Source: Chitinophagales bacterium
Lineage (GTDB): Bacteria > Bacteroidota > Bacteroidia > Chitinophagales > Saprospiraceae
Length of the DNA: 40,975 nt
Direction: 5' to 3'
Assembly (NCBI GenBank): GCA_013298845.1
Contig: JAAFJN010000043.1
Span: 1-40,975, forward strand
Shown: piece after piece, positions 25,235 to 32,685 of the stretch
How positions within the stretch are numbered: the first letter of the stretch is position 1
Layout: each line of letters begins with the position of its first letter
The notes under the pieces: model-generated
Told to the model about the DNA's origin: nothing
The model's input: only the letters and a program-made list of their open reading frames with translations
Databases searched by the model: none
Program-made: the position numbers and the translations under genes

Positions 25235-26167
25235 ATGTACCACGATTTACGCCAGTTTTACAACCAAATTATTTACCCCGAACTGCTCAATATGGAGCGG
25301 CGGCGGCGGCGATTAGTTTGGATGATGCTTTTGTGCGGACTGGCGACCGTGGGCGCGGCGGTGTTGGCCATTATCGTCAACGAATTTGTTTTTACGCTAT
25401 TATTGGTATTGCCGGTGGGTTTTTGGGTGGCGCACCTTGTTTTTCGTACGCAAGTGTTTTTTCAGGAGTTTAAACCCCGCATTATGGGTCTTTTGCTGGA
25501 TTTTATTGATAACGACGTGAATTACAGCGAATTAGCGTACAAAGCGAGTGGCAAAATTTCTAAACAGCAGTTTTTGGAAAGCAAAATATTCACCCAGGCC
25601 GACGATTACAGCGGGGAAGATCTGATTACCGGGAAAGTCCGGGAAACGGAGTTTTCGCTTTCCGAAGTGCGAGCGGCCGAGTTTTCGTCCGTCCGAAGCC
25701 AATTAGACCGCGTATTTAACGGTATTTTTATCATTGGTGATTACCATAACCTCAACATGAAGGGCAGTTTATTGGTTTTGCCCGACGAATATATGAAGTA
25801 CCTCGCCCGTACGGAACGCGCCTTCCACCTCCACGGTGGAAGACGCGTTCACGGGCAGGCTCTACCGGAATTTGAAACCTGGTTCAATACCTACGCCACC
25901 CCGGATATGCGCATTAAAGACGTACTTTCTGAGGATTTTCAACGCGAAATCCTGCGATTCCGGCAACATTACCAAGAAGCCAACCGAAAACGGGAAATGT
26001 ATTTTTCCATCATTGGCGATAATATTTACATCGCCGTGCAGCAAGACCGCGACTTGCTGGAACCCTCTATTTTTCGCAATAACGTGGATTTTGGTATGAT
26101 CCGCGAATTCCACGACGATGTCACGACCCTGCTCCGGCTCATTCTTAAAATTGATGCGCTGAATTAG
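25235..26167 (+). CDS. DUF3137-like membrane protein
   Basis: 310 aa with two adjacent hydrophobic segments (about residues 27-50 and 52-70: MMLLCGLATVGAAVLAIIVN and FVFTLLLVLPVGFWVAHLVF), followed by a soluble domain of about 235 residues. Features such as SKIFTQADDYSGEDLITGKV, RVFNGIFIIGDYH and PEFETWFNTYATPDMRI recall DUF3137 proteins, whose function is unknown. A 37-bp palindrome (25814-25850) within the reading frame encodes the stretch ERAFHLHGGRRVH, which looks foreign to the family and may be an in-frame insertion. It follows maeB by 13 bp. It converges with the OmpA-ZU5 gene, leaving 11 bp without a visible terminator. Confidence 0.75.
   Translation: MYHDLRQFYNQIIYPELLNMERRRRRLVWMMLLCGLATVGAAVLAIIVNEFVFTLLLVLPVGFWVAHLVFRTQVFFQEFKPRIMGLLLDFIDNDVNYSELAYKASGKISKQQFLESKIFTQADDYSGEDLITGKVRETEFSLSEVRAAEFSSVRSQLDRVFNGIFIIGDYHNLNMKGSLLVLPDEYMKYLARTERAFHLHGGRRVHGQALPEFETWFNTYATPDMRIKDVLSEDFQREILRFRQHYQEANRKREMYFSIIGDNIYIAVQQDRDLLEPSIFRNNVDFGMIREFHDDVTTLLRLILKIDALN
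25814..25850. repeat. palindromic element inside a coding sequence
   Basis: GAACGCG c CTTCCACC, loop TCCAC, GGTGGAAG a CGCGTTC: two 16-base arms with a single mismatch. It keeps the reading frame of the DUF3137-like gene. A stem this long is unexpected by chance in coding DNA and recalls palindromic elements that insert in frame in other bacteria. Confidence 0.7.
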
Positions 26168-26178
26168 TGGGGAATAAA

Positions 26179-28284
26179 TTAAAGTCCGGCAAATTCCTTG
26201 CGAATATCCATCATAGAATACGGTTTAAAGGCAAACGCGGGCGGCTGGGCTTGCCCGGCGGTCATTTTTTGGCGATCTAACCAAATTTTCCCATCCTGGG
26301 CTTTTACCGTAATTAAGTCAAACTCCTGCCCGGATGGCACCCCGCTGACAGTGAATATACCCGCTTCGTTTTTGGACAACACCAGCAGACTATTTAATTT
26401 GGGAAAAAGCGCGTACATCGCAAATGCGTCTTGTTCTTCAAATTGAAGCGCAATTCGGGGTTCCTGCGACTTGTACAAACGATCTACGTTGATCCAACCC
26501 AGGTTACTGATTTCCGAAATATACATGCTCATTTTTTGCATTTTAGAAGAAGCACTGCCGGATGCCATTATTTTTTCTTTATCCAAAGCAAATAAACTAT
26601 CGGAAATGGCGGCAATGGGTGTTTGATCCACCACTGATTTCATTAGATCAAACTTACACGCATCATCCTTGCAGCCGTAATACAAGTTTAAAGGGCCGCT
26701 GGCATCCACGTATTTTTTATTGAACCGTTCTAATTTTGTATTCCCAATGTCCATGCGGTACATCAGCAACATGGTATTGGCGGAATTAAATTCCTTGTCT
26801 TTTTTAATCCAGGTATCCGCCACCCGTTCACAACGGTGGATGATTGTTTTTTCCAGTTTGGTAAATTTGAGCGGCTTTTTCGCCTTGCCCATATTTTTAC
26901 AAACATTATTCAGCGCAATGGCGTAATAATGCGCATATCGTTCATCTTTAAATTTTTCGATGTCACTTACGCGGCGGCGCAACTCCATTTGCCAGGCGGT
27001 ATATTTTGCGTCAAAAGTTACTTTATCCGCCAAATACGCGTTGTATTGGGCGTTGTAATTTTGTAAACTCCGATCACAGGCAATGGAATCCTGCAAGTAA
27101 TATTTATACCGCATGGCGTATTCCTCTTGGGCGCGTTTGGCCTGTTTGGCGGTCATTTTATCGTTTTTGGTGTACTTTTTATTAATCTGCTCGCGGTTGG
27201 GTGGTACGGCTTTTACGCGTGGCTTGGTAGGTTCAATGGGCAATTTTGGGGTCGCCAATTCCGCGAACACTGGGACTGGTGCTTTGGCCGGAACGGGCAC
27301 CTTAAACGTGGCCATACGAGCCGCCAACGCATCGTTCATGGTGCGTTTGTACTCATCCGCCTCTAAGGTTTGCCGGAACGACGCGTCTCCGCTGGCAATA
27401 TCCCAGGTTACAGCGCTCATTTGCTCCGGGTTATTGGCAACGGTGCTGTGCGGGTCGGGCGCACCATCTTCACTTTCGCTTTGTAAGGCCGGAAGATCCC
27501 GTTGACCGTAAAACAAACGCATTTCGGGATCAACCGCCCGCTGCGCCGGAATACCGACGGTCAGTTCGGCGTCGGTGGCGAGGTTTAGTTTTTCGCCATT
27601 GGCGTACGCGTTTACTTCGATCATACCGCCCGATTGCAGGATTTCGCCGTTACTCACCGTCGAAAGTCCGTTGGCAATCCAGTCGCCCGGGCGCAAGGCT
27701 TCTTTTACCGTCACGTTCACCATTCCGGCGGGCGGGTTACCCAATTGGTCCACAAAGGCATTCGGCGGCACCACCACCACTATCCCACCCGAGGTGGTAA
27801 TGGTTTGGCCTTCTTGCGGATTTACAGCGAAATACTGGTCTTTTTTGCCCGCTAAACGTTCAAAAAAAGTATTCGCGTCGTTAATATTCCAAATGGTAAT
27901 GTCCAGATCCACGCGGCGGTTTTTCTGGCGCCCTTCCTCGGTGCGGTTGCTAAATTGTTGTTTTTGCTCCCCCCAACCGCGCAACACGGTTTTTTCGGTG
28001 ACAATACCCCGTTCGGCCAAATACGTTTGTACGGTCAAACCACGGCTCATGGCCAATTGGTCATTGTATTCTTTCGAGCCGGAATTATCCGTAAAAGCGT
28101 TAATTTTAATGTCGTAATCGGGAACGGAGGCCAGGTTTTGGCTCAGTTGCAGCAACAAAGACTGGGCTTCGGTGCTGAGTTCGGCTTTGTCCACATCAAA
28201 ATAAAGGCTGGACTGTTGCGTGGTTTGGGCCTGCGCAACGCAAACGAGAAAAAGTGCGCATAAAGCGGATAAATATCGCATCAT
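26179..28284 (-). CDS. OmpA-domain surface protein with ZU5-like domain
   Basis: 701 aa with a signal peptide (MMRYLSALCALFLVCVAQAQ). An OmpA peptidoglycan-binding domain lies at the N-terminus (about 25-131): SLYFDVDKAELSTEAQ, INAFTDNSGSKEYNDQLAMS and NRTEEGRQKNRRVDLDI. This domain is usually C-terminal. Residues 155-250 (SGGIVVVVPPNAFVDQLGN, then PPAGMVNVTVKEAL) resemble a ZU5 domain. The remaining 450 residues contain a Lys-rich, probably coiled-coil stretch (REQINKKYTKNDKMTAKQAK followed by RAQEE) and a C-terminal beta-rich region ending with MDIRKEFAGL. It is probably periplasmic or outer-membrane attached to the cell wall. ATG 28284 was chosen because the longer frame would run through the tRNA-Ser gene. 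No transport or enzyme function can be assigned. Confidence 0.82.
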   Translation of the reverse strand: MMRYLSALCALFLVCVAQAQTTQQSSLYFDVDKAELSTEAQSLLLQLSQNLASVPDYDIKINAFTDNSGSKEYNDQLAMSRGLTVQTYLAERGIVTEKTVLRGWGEQKQQFSNRTEEGRQKNRRVDLDITIWNINDANTFFERLAGKKDQYFAVNPQEGQTITTSGGIVVVVPPNAFVDQLGNPPAGMVNVTVKEALRPGDWIANGLSTVSNGEILQSGGMIEVNAYANGEKLNLATDAELTVGIPAQRAVDPEMRLFYGQRDLPALQSESEDGAPDPHSTVANNPEQMSAVTWDIASGDASFRQTLEADEYKRTMNDALAARMATFKVPVPAKAPVPVFAELATPKLPIEPTKPRVKAVPPNREQINKKYTKNDKMTAKQAKRAQEEYAMRYKYYLQDSIACDRSLQNYNAQYNAYLADKVTFDAKYTAWQMELRRRVSDIEKFKDERYAHYYAIALNNVCKNMGKAKKPLKFTKLEKTIIHRCERVADTWIKKDKEFNSANTMLLMYRMDIGNTKLERFNKKYVDASGPLNLYYGCKDDACKFDLMKSVVDQTPIAAISDSLFALDKEKIMASGSASSKMQKMSMYISEISNLGWINVDRLYKSQEPRIALQFEEQDAFAMYALFPKLNSLLVLSKNEAGIFTVSGVPSGQEFDLITVKAQDGKIWLDRQKMTAGQAQPPAFAFKPYSMMDIRKEFAGL

Positions 28285-28370
28285 GTTGGATGGTTTGATT
28301 TTGAAAAAAGGATAGATGACTGTAGGTGCAGGAAGTATAACGAATGCTGCGTGAGATGCGTATTTGTAGG

Positions 28371-28411
28371 AAAAAATAAAAAAAGCCGCTCCGACATCAG
28401 TCGAAACGGCT
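28371..28411 (-). terminator. intrinsic terminator of tRNA-Ser
   Basis: On the minus strand AGCCGTTTCGAC pairs with GTCGGAGCGGCT (28384-28411, loop of 4, two G-U pairs), followed by a T-rich run at 28371-28383. It starts 5 bp after the tRNA 3' end. Confidence 0.88.
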
Positions 28412-28415
28412 CTAG

Positions 28416-28500
28416 CGGAGGAGGAGAGATTCGAACTCCCGGTACCTTTCAGTACGACGGTTTTCAAGACCGCTCCATTAAACCACTCTGGCACTCCTCC
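28416..28500 (-). tRNA. tRNA-Ser (anticodon UGA)
   Basis: An 85-nt class II tRNA. The acceptor stem GGAGGAG pairs with CTCCTCC, then discriminator G. The anticodon loop is CTTGAAA with anticodon TGA, reading UCA-type serine codons. A long variable arm (CGTACTGAAAGGTACC) and the T-arm GGGAG-TTCGAAT-CTCTC complete the fold. The 3' CCA is not encoded. It has a perfect promoter upstream and an intrinsic terminator downstream. Confidence 0.97.
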
Positions 28501-28532
28501 CTTCTCAAATCAGTTATTACCAAATGAGGGCG

Positions 28533-28562
28533 CAAAGATAGGGCCATTTTTTTATTTGCAAA
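28533..28562 (-). promoter_or_regulatory. promoter of tRNA-Ser
   Basis: On the minus strand TTTG (28559-28562), an 18-bp spacer, and TATCTTTG (28533-28540): a full Bacteroidota promoter. Transcription should start near 28526, giving a 5' leader of about 25 nt to be removed by RNase P. Confidence 0.75.
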
Positions 28563-28659
28563 TAGTTTTTGAAAAATTTGCGAAAAATTTTTGTCCCACC
28601 TTGTTAACTGATGTCTTTAAGAACGGAGTAATGGCAATGAAAGTTCCAGCCGGGCTTTT

Positions 28660-28860
28660 TTATTGGCGCGACATCGCCTTCAATTGCGCTTCGACATCAA
28701 ATTGCAAACCACGTTCCGGGAATTGGATAAAAGTCAGTTCCGCTTCCGAAACGGGCATGAGCATGTAATGGGCGATGGCACATATTTTCATTTCGTCAAA
28801 AATATCCACGACGTTTTTGTAACGCGATTGGGGCAAGGCTTTGATCAAAACGGTGGTAGT
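28660..28860 (-). pseudogene. headless exbD remnant in frame with the preceding tonB
   Basis: Directly after the TAA of the upstream tonB (28861-28863) the same frame stays open for 66 codons. The translation IKALPQSRYKNVVDIFDEMK and ICAIAHYMLMPVSEAE aligns with the C-terminal periplasmic part of the ExbD at 32012 (IKPTKESRYKNLVDTFDEMK, ICNVARYVMLPISKVE). About 18 of the first 28 positions are identical. The N-terminal membrane helix with its essential Asp, and any ATG before the conserved DEMK, are missing, so it cannot insert like ExbD. It has no frameshift or internal stop, so the loss may be recent. The alternative is that it is translated by read-through of the tonB stop, giving a TonB-ExbD periplasmic fusion. 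Confidence 0.8.
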
Positions 28861-29658
28861 TTAAAGTAAGTTAAAACGAATGGGTAAGGTAAAACGAACG
28901 CGCACGGGGTGGCCATTGGCTTCACCAGGAAGCCAGGGTGGCATACTGGTGACTATCCGCACGGCTTCTTTGGCGCAACCACCGCCCGGGTCTTTCAGGA
29001 TTTTCAAGTCGCGGATCAGGCCCTTTTCATCCACCACAAACTGGAGCGCGACCGTTCCTTTAATGTTGTTTTCCCGTGCCAACGCGGGGTATTGCAAATG
29101 CTCCTGCAAATAGGCCATCAAGGCCACATCGCCGCCGGGAAACGAAGGCATTTTTTGCACCGCAAACACATCAATAATATCATCGTCGTCGCTGATTCGG
29201 ATTGGCTCTACCAAATCGAGGTTAGGGTCCGTATCCGGAAAGGTGGGTGGTTCGTCGTTGGTGCCCGTCTTGAAGGTTTTTTGGCCTATTTCGGTATCAT
29301 CTTTTAATAACTCGTCTATCGTAGAAGGTGGTTCAGGATCCTTGGTCTCTTTATCGGTAACCAAAGGGGGTACAAACCGAACCGTACTGCGCGTTGGCGG
29401 CGGCGGGGGTGTCACTGCGGGCGGTGGTACTGGTGGCGGTGGTGTAATGTCAACCTCCGTCATATCAGGCCAATATTCGTCTATCGGACGTTCCGGTAAC
29501 ATAGCGGCCACCATGCTGGAAAAACGGGGTAAAAGGCTCAACCCACCTATGATTAAAAGTGTGAGTAAAAAAGCGCGCAAGAGGTAACTGTGGTAAGCCG
29601 TGCGCAATTGATAGGCTCCGTAAGCCTTGTTTCGAGTGGAAAAGATAATTTCTAACAT
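28861..29658 (-). CDS. TonB family protein (second copy)
   Basis: 265 aa. The N-terminal segment MLEIIFSTRNKAYGAYQLRT is the same as in the tonB at 31135 (LDIIFQNRNKAYGAYQLRRD). A membrane helix follows (about 28-46), then a Pro-rich stretch (72-89) and an acidic linker. The C-terminal TonB domain has KMPSFPGGDVALMAYLQEHL, YPALARENNIKGTVALQFVV, ILKDPGGGCAKEAVRIV and ends LPIRFNLL. TonB spans the periplasm and carries energy from ExbB-ExbD to outer-membrane receptors. It lies in the same order and strand as the main cluster but has only a broken exbD behind it, so it must rely on the exbB/exbD pair 4 kb upstream if active. It is clearly a paralogue, probably from local duplication. Start ATG 29658. 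Confidence 0.88.
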   Translation of the reverse strand: MLEIIFSTRNKAYGAYQLRTAYHSYLLRAFLLTLLIIGGLSLLPRFSSMVAAMLPERPIDEYWPDMTEVDITPPPPVPPPAVTPPPPPTRSTVRFVPPLVTDKETKDPEPPSTIDELLKDDTEIGQKTFKTGTNDEPPTFPDTDPNLDLVEPIRISDDDDIIDVFAVQKMPSFPGGDVALMAYLQEHLQYPALARENNIKGTVALQFVVDEKGLIRDLKILKDPGGGCAKEAVRIVTSMPPWLPGEANGHPVRVRFTLPIRFNLL

Positions 29659-29811
29659 TGTTTTGTATATTTATAGTGCGTAAAAAAGCGTATTCTTTTT
29701 GGGCAAACCAAGGGCTATTCGGGGCAAAACGCTCCAAAAAACAATAAAAAGTGAATAAAAAACGCTTGAATTAGCCTTGTGCTTCGATACCGATGAACAA
29801 CTTGCGCCCCT

Positions 29812-30807
29812 TTATCTAAAGCAATATCTCATGAAAAATATTACTTTTGAGCGCACCGGTACGCCATTTTTCAGCGCAGGATTGGGATACCGGGGCATAC
29901 GGTACATGTGTTCGATGTAATGGGCATTTAAGTCACAACATGGTTGTTTCAGGAGCCGTTGATAACGAACTGAACCGTCTTTTTCTACCACTACTTCAAG
30001 GGCAAAAACACTGTGCGGGATACACTGATCTTTGGTTGGAAAAGTTAAACTTCGCGCCCATTCTTTGATGGAATCGTTGATTTGCGGCGATTGCTCTACG
30101 TCCTCAACGGGGTATATGGGTTCGTACAACGTCGAATCGGGAAACTTGAACCGGATGGGAAATAATACCCGGGCCGATACATAACGTCCTTCTCGCCGGG
30201 CGGGCAGCCAATCCGGCATGTTTTCCAAGATACGCAGCGCCTCTTGGTCAAAATCCTTGTGCAATGACCTTAATAACTTCACATTTACCAATCTGCCCTG
30301 CCGATTCACCACACCTTCACAGATCACAGTGCCCCAAATATCCACGTTTAACGCTGCCCAGTTAATGTTTTCGGCCACGTACTGCGTGAAATAAGCCCCC
30401 GTCGTATCGCCCGAAAAAGCCGGTGCCCGGGAGATCTCAAACGATTCAAATATGGTATCACCGGGCGAAAGTTCGGCGCGATCAAATGGACCACATTGCG
30501 TAATCTCTTCCAATGTTTCCAGCCACGTAAACATTTGGTGATCACCATCTGCTATCTCCTCGCAAGCAATTACCCTGGGCGGCAGAAAACAAGTCGCCCG
30601 TGACTTAGATGGTGTAACAACCTCCTCCTTAATCGCTGTCTCCAAGGGTAAAATTCCTTGCAAGGCTGCATTGACCGCTTGTTCGGTGGATAACGAGTCC
30701 ATAACTTCGGTATCCGTCGTAACCAATTCAACCGGGACACCCTTCCAAAAATGGAATAGTAAGGCCAGTCCCGCTCCCAATGCAACGGAAAATACTTTTT
30801 TTATCAT
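29812..30807 (-). CDS. protein with two TonB C-terminal-like domains and no Pro-rich linker
   Basis: 331 aa. One N-terminal hydrophobic segment (MIKKVFSVALGAGLALLFHF) serves as signal or anchor. The first TonB-C-like domain (about 135-225) contains IWGTVICEGVVNRQGRLVNV, KLLRSLHKDFDQEALRILEN and MPDWLPARREGRYVSARVLF followed by PIRFKF. A second, more diverged copy occupies the C-terminus (FALEVVVEKDGSVRYQRLLK, then HMYRMPRYPNPALKNGVPVR, ending RYCFR). Unlike TonB it has no KAYGAYQLR-like start and no proline-rich spacer, so it probably does not span the periplasm like TonB; it may bind partners in the periplasm. Several Cys residues may form disulfides. It lies between the two tonB genes on the same strand. 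Function unknown. Confidence 0.75.
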   Translation of the reverse strand: MIKKVFSVALGAGLALLFHFWKGVPVELVTTDTEVMDSLSTEQAVNAALQGILPLETAIKEEVVTPSKSRATCFLPPRVIACEEIADGDHQMFTWLETLEEITQCGPFDRAELSPGDTIFESFEISRAPAFSGDTTGAYFTQYVAENINWAALNVDIWGTVICEGVVNRQGRLVNVKLLRSLHKDFDQEALRILENMPDWLPARREGRYVSARVLFPIRFKFPDSTLYEPIYPVEDVEQSPQINDSIKEWARSLTFPTKDQCIPHSVFALEVVVEKDGSVRYQRLLKQPCCDLNAHYIEHMYRMPRYPNPALKNGVPVRSKVIFFMRYCFR

Positions 30808-30819
30808 GGTAAAAGGGTA

Positions 30820-30850
30820 GTGAGGAGATATGAGATATGAGTGATAAGAG
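30820..30850. repeat. heptad repeat block 1 (GATATGA type)
   Basis: Heptads GTGAGGA, GATATGA, GATATGA, GTGATAA, then GAG, starting 13 bp upstream of the double-TonB-C gene start (30807). It is the first of four adjoining 7-nt-phased blocks that fill most of the 327-bp gap 30808-31134. Confidence 0.6.
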
Positions 30851-30863
30851 AAAAACTTTCAAT

Positions 30864-30898
30864 ATCTGCTATCATACATCATCAATCATATATCAAAA
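30864..30898. repeat. heptad repeat block 2 (ATCATAC type)
   Basis: Heptads ATCTGCT, ATCATAC, ATCATCA, ATCATAT, ATCAAAA. Its sequence is roughly complementary to block 1 (TCATATC against GATATGA), so the two could form an imperfect hairpin. Confidence 0.65.
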
Positions 30899-30921
30899 AC
30901 ATACGGGCAAAACGCACAAAA

Positions 30922-30977
30922 AGTGAAAAACGAAGAGTGAAGAGTGAAAAACGAAGAGTGAAGAGTGAAAAACAAAC
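30922..30977. repeat. heptad repeat block 3 (AGTGAAG type)
   Basis: Eight consecutive heptads: AGTGAAA, AACGAAG, AGTGAAG, AGTGAAA, AACGAAG, AGTGAAG, AGTGAAA, AACAAAC. The higher-order period is 21 bp. Similar heptads occur on the minus strand at 2555-2589. Confidence 0.85.
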
Positions 30978-31069
30978 GTGTTATGTCTATGCTCTACGTC
31001 TTTTGTCCAAGGTCTAAATTGTCTAAAGTTTTCTGTTTGAGGTCTTCCGTCTAAAGTCTTCTGTCTTAA
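30978..31069. repeat. heptad repeat block 4 (GTCTAAA type)
   Basis: Thirteen GT(C/T)T-type or similar units: GTGTTAT, GTCTATG, CTCTAC (6 nt), GTCTTTT, GTCCAAG, GTCTAAA, a 2-nt slip, GTCTAAA, GTTTTCT, GTTTGAG, GTCTTCC, GTCTAAA, GTCTTCT, GTCTTAA. The constant 5' GTCT and variable last three bases keep a 7-nt phase. It abuts the tonB terminator. Confidence 0.85.
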
Positions 31070-31107
31070 AAAAAAACGCCTTTCAACACGAGGGCTGAAA
31101 GGCGTTT
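31067..31107 (-). terminator. intrinsic terminator of the exbB-exbD-exbD-tonB operon
   Basis: On the minus strand AAACGCCTTTCA (31096-31107) pairs perfectly with TGAAAGGCGTTT (31074-31085), loop of 10, followed by a run of about nine T. It lies 28 bp after the tonB stop. Confidence 0.92.
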
Positions 31108-31134
31108 GGGAAAAGGTAAGGGGTAGCGTTCGGA

Positions 31135-31965
31135 TCACTCCAAGCGGAAGCGAACCGGAAGCGTAAACTTCACCTTAACCGGGTTACCATTCGCCTCACC
31201 TGGAGCCCATTTAGGCATGGAATTCACCACACGAACGGCTTCTTTACCGCAGCCACCACCCGGATCTTTCAGGATAGTAACATTGGAAATAGTACCGTCT
31301 TTACCTACAACGAAACTCAAGGCAGCAGTACCCTGAATATTATTTTCGCGAGCGATAGCCGGATAATTGATATTATCGCGGAGGAACTTTTGCAGTTCGG
31401 CTTCGCCCCCTGGGAAGGAAGGCATTTTTTGAATGTCGAAGGTTTCATACACCTTGTCTTCCACCGGTTTTGGTGCTTCAACAACCGCCAATTCAGAGGG
31501 GTTATCAAAGTCTTCTGGTGGAGCCTCATCGTTACCCTTTACGTCGGACTTACCGATATCAGCCTTGACTTCTTCCAATTCTTCAATGACCTTCTTAGGT
31601 TCTTCTTCTACCACTTCTTCATCTTTTTTGATGATGGGTGGTACGAATTGAACCGTAGTCCGGGTTGGAGGCGGAGGAGTTGGCGGCGGCGGCGGCGGGG
31701 GAGGCGGTGGTTCATTCGTAAGGTCTGGCGGTGCCGACATTTCGATTTCCACCTCTACCGGTTTTTCGGCCAGGGCGCTGGATACTGCACTGACTAAGCG
31801 GGGAAGCATGAAAAGCAGGAACAAAAACAACATACCGAAACCAAAAGCACGCATAAGGTACTTGTTGTAGTCACGACGCAATTGATACGCGCCGTAGGCT
31901 TTGTTTCGATTCTGAAAGATAATGTCCAACATGTCCCGGACTTGGGCGCTTTTTACATCTGCCAT
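31135..31965 (-). CDS. tonB: TonB energy-transducing protein
   Basis: 276 aa. A cytoplasmic N-terminus with RNKAYGAYQLRRDYNKY precedes one membrane helix (about 37-58). A Pro-rich segment (78-101, long runs of Pro) and an acidic Glu/Val linker span the periplasm. The C-terminal domain (about 185-276) shows MPSFPGGEAELQKFLRDNI, YPAIARENNIQGTAALSFVV and ILKDPGGGCGKEAVRVVNSM, ending LPVRFRLE. TonB couples the proton-motive force harvested by ExbB-ExbD to TonB-dependent outer-membrane transporters. It is last in a compact four-gene operon, 46 bp after exbD, and is followed by a strong terminator. The KAYGAYQLR N-terminus is typical of Bacteroidota TonB. Confidence 0.95.
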   Translation of the reverse strand: MADVKSAQVRDMLDIIFQNRNKAYGAYQLRRDYNKYLMRAFGFGMLFLFLLFMLPRLVSAVSSALAEKPVEVEIEMSAPPDLTNEPPPPPPPPPPTPPPPTRTTVQFVPPIIKKDEEVVEEEPKKVIEELEEVKADIGKSDVKGNDEAPPEDFDNPSELAVVEAPKPVEDKVYETFDIQKMPSFPGGEAELQKFLRDNINYPAIARENNIQGTAALSFVVGKDGTISNVTILKDPGGGCGKEAVRVVNSMPKWAPGEANGNPVKVKFTLPVRFRLE

Positions 31966-32011
31966 GTTAGAGATATTTAATTTATTTTAGATCAATGATA
32001 GGATTTCAACT

Positions 32012-32641
32012 TTATTTAGCACCACTGGCGGCAGCCGCTTGATCCTCCGCGGAGAATTTAAGGCCGGCAGCCGGGTTTTTAATAAAGTCTTCTTCCACTT
32101 TAGAAATGGGCAGCATCACGTAACGAGCCACATTACAGATTTTCATCTCATCAAATGTATCTACCAAGTTTTTGTAACGAGATTCTTTCGTTGGCTTGAT
32201 CACCACACTCAATTTTGAATAGATCTTTTTTTGACCCGGATTTTTTGGATCGTCCTTTTCATCTTCGCCCCACTGTGCTTTTACACGGTCTTTTTTACCT
32301 AGGATGACCTTGCGCACACCTTCAGCGGAGTAATCAGTAGAATCCAATTTAGCATCCGTGATACCTTCGTAATAATATACTTTGTCGTTGGCGCCGAGCA
32401 TAAGCGTAAGTACTTGAGATTCCTTGGTTTCTTCCAAGTCTTCTTTTTTCAAGTCTTTCTTTTCCGGCATCACAATCGGCATAATATTCGGTTTTGCCAA
32501 TGTAGTGGTTAACATGAAAAATGTAATCAAAAGGAACGCAAGGTCAACCATCGCGGTGAAGTCCACTTTCGTGGACATCTTTTTCGACCGTACTTTCCCG
32601 TCTTTACTTCCCCCACCACCTTGTTCTGCTATTTCAGCCAT
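32012..32641 (-). CDS. exbD: ExbD biopolymer transport protein (second of two)
   Basis: 209 aa. A short basic cytoplasmic N-terminus leads into one membrane helix (DFTAMVDLAFLLITFFML) with the functionally essential Asp33. The C-terminal periplasmic domain includes KLSVVIKPTKESRYKNLVD and FDEMKICNVARYVMLPISK. An insert rich in Lys, Asp and Glu lies in the middle. With ExbB it forms the proton-driven motor that energises TonB. It lies 44 bp after the first exbD and 46 bp before tonB. The exbD remnant at 28660 resembles this copy rather than the first. Confidence 0.93.
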   Translation of the reverse strand: MAEIAEQGGGGSKDGKVRSKKMSTKVDFTAMVDLAFLLITFFMLTTTLAKPNIMPIVMPEKKDLKKEDLEETKESQVLTLMLGANDKVYYYEGITDAKLDSTDYSAEGVRKVILGKKDRVKAQWGEDEKDDPKNPGQKKIYSKLSVVIKPTKESRYKNLVDTFDEMKICNVARYVMLPISKVEEDFIKNPAAGLKFSAEDQAAAASGAK

Positions 32642-32685
32642 AATTCAATGACGATTTTTTAAAATTAAGGAATACCAAAAAGTCC

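Noticed and set aside
26168-26178. Terminator between the convergent DUF3137-like and OmpA-ZU5 genes
   Set aside because: Only 11 bp lie between the stops and no stem is visible.
28285-28494. N-terminal extension of the OmpA-ZU5 protein gene
   Set aside because: The extension would translate the tRNA-Ser gene and its terminator, and the signal peptide starts at 28284.
31670-31715. Dense GGC/GGT repeat resembling a tandem array
   Set aside because: It is the coding sequence for the Pro-rich segment of TonB.
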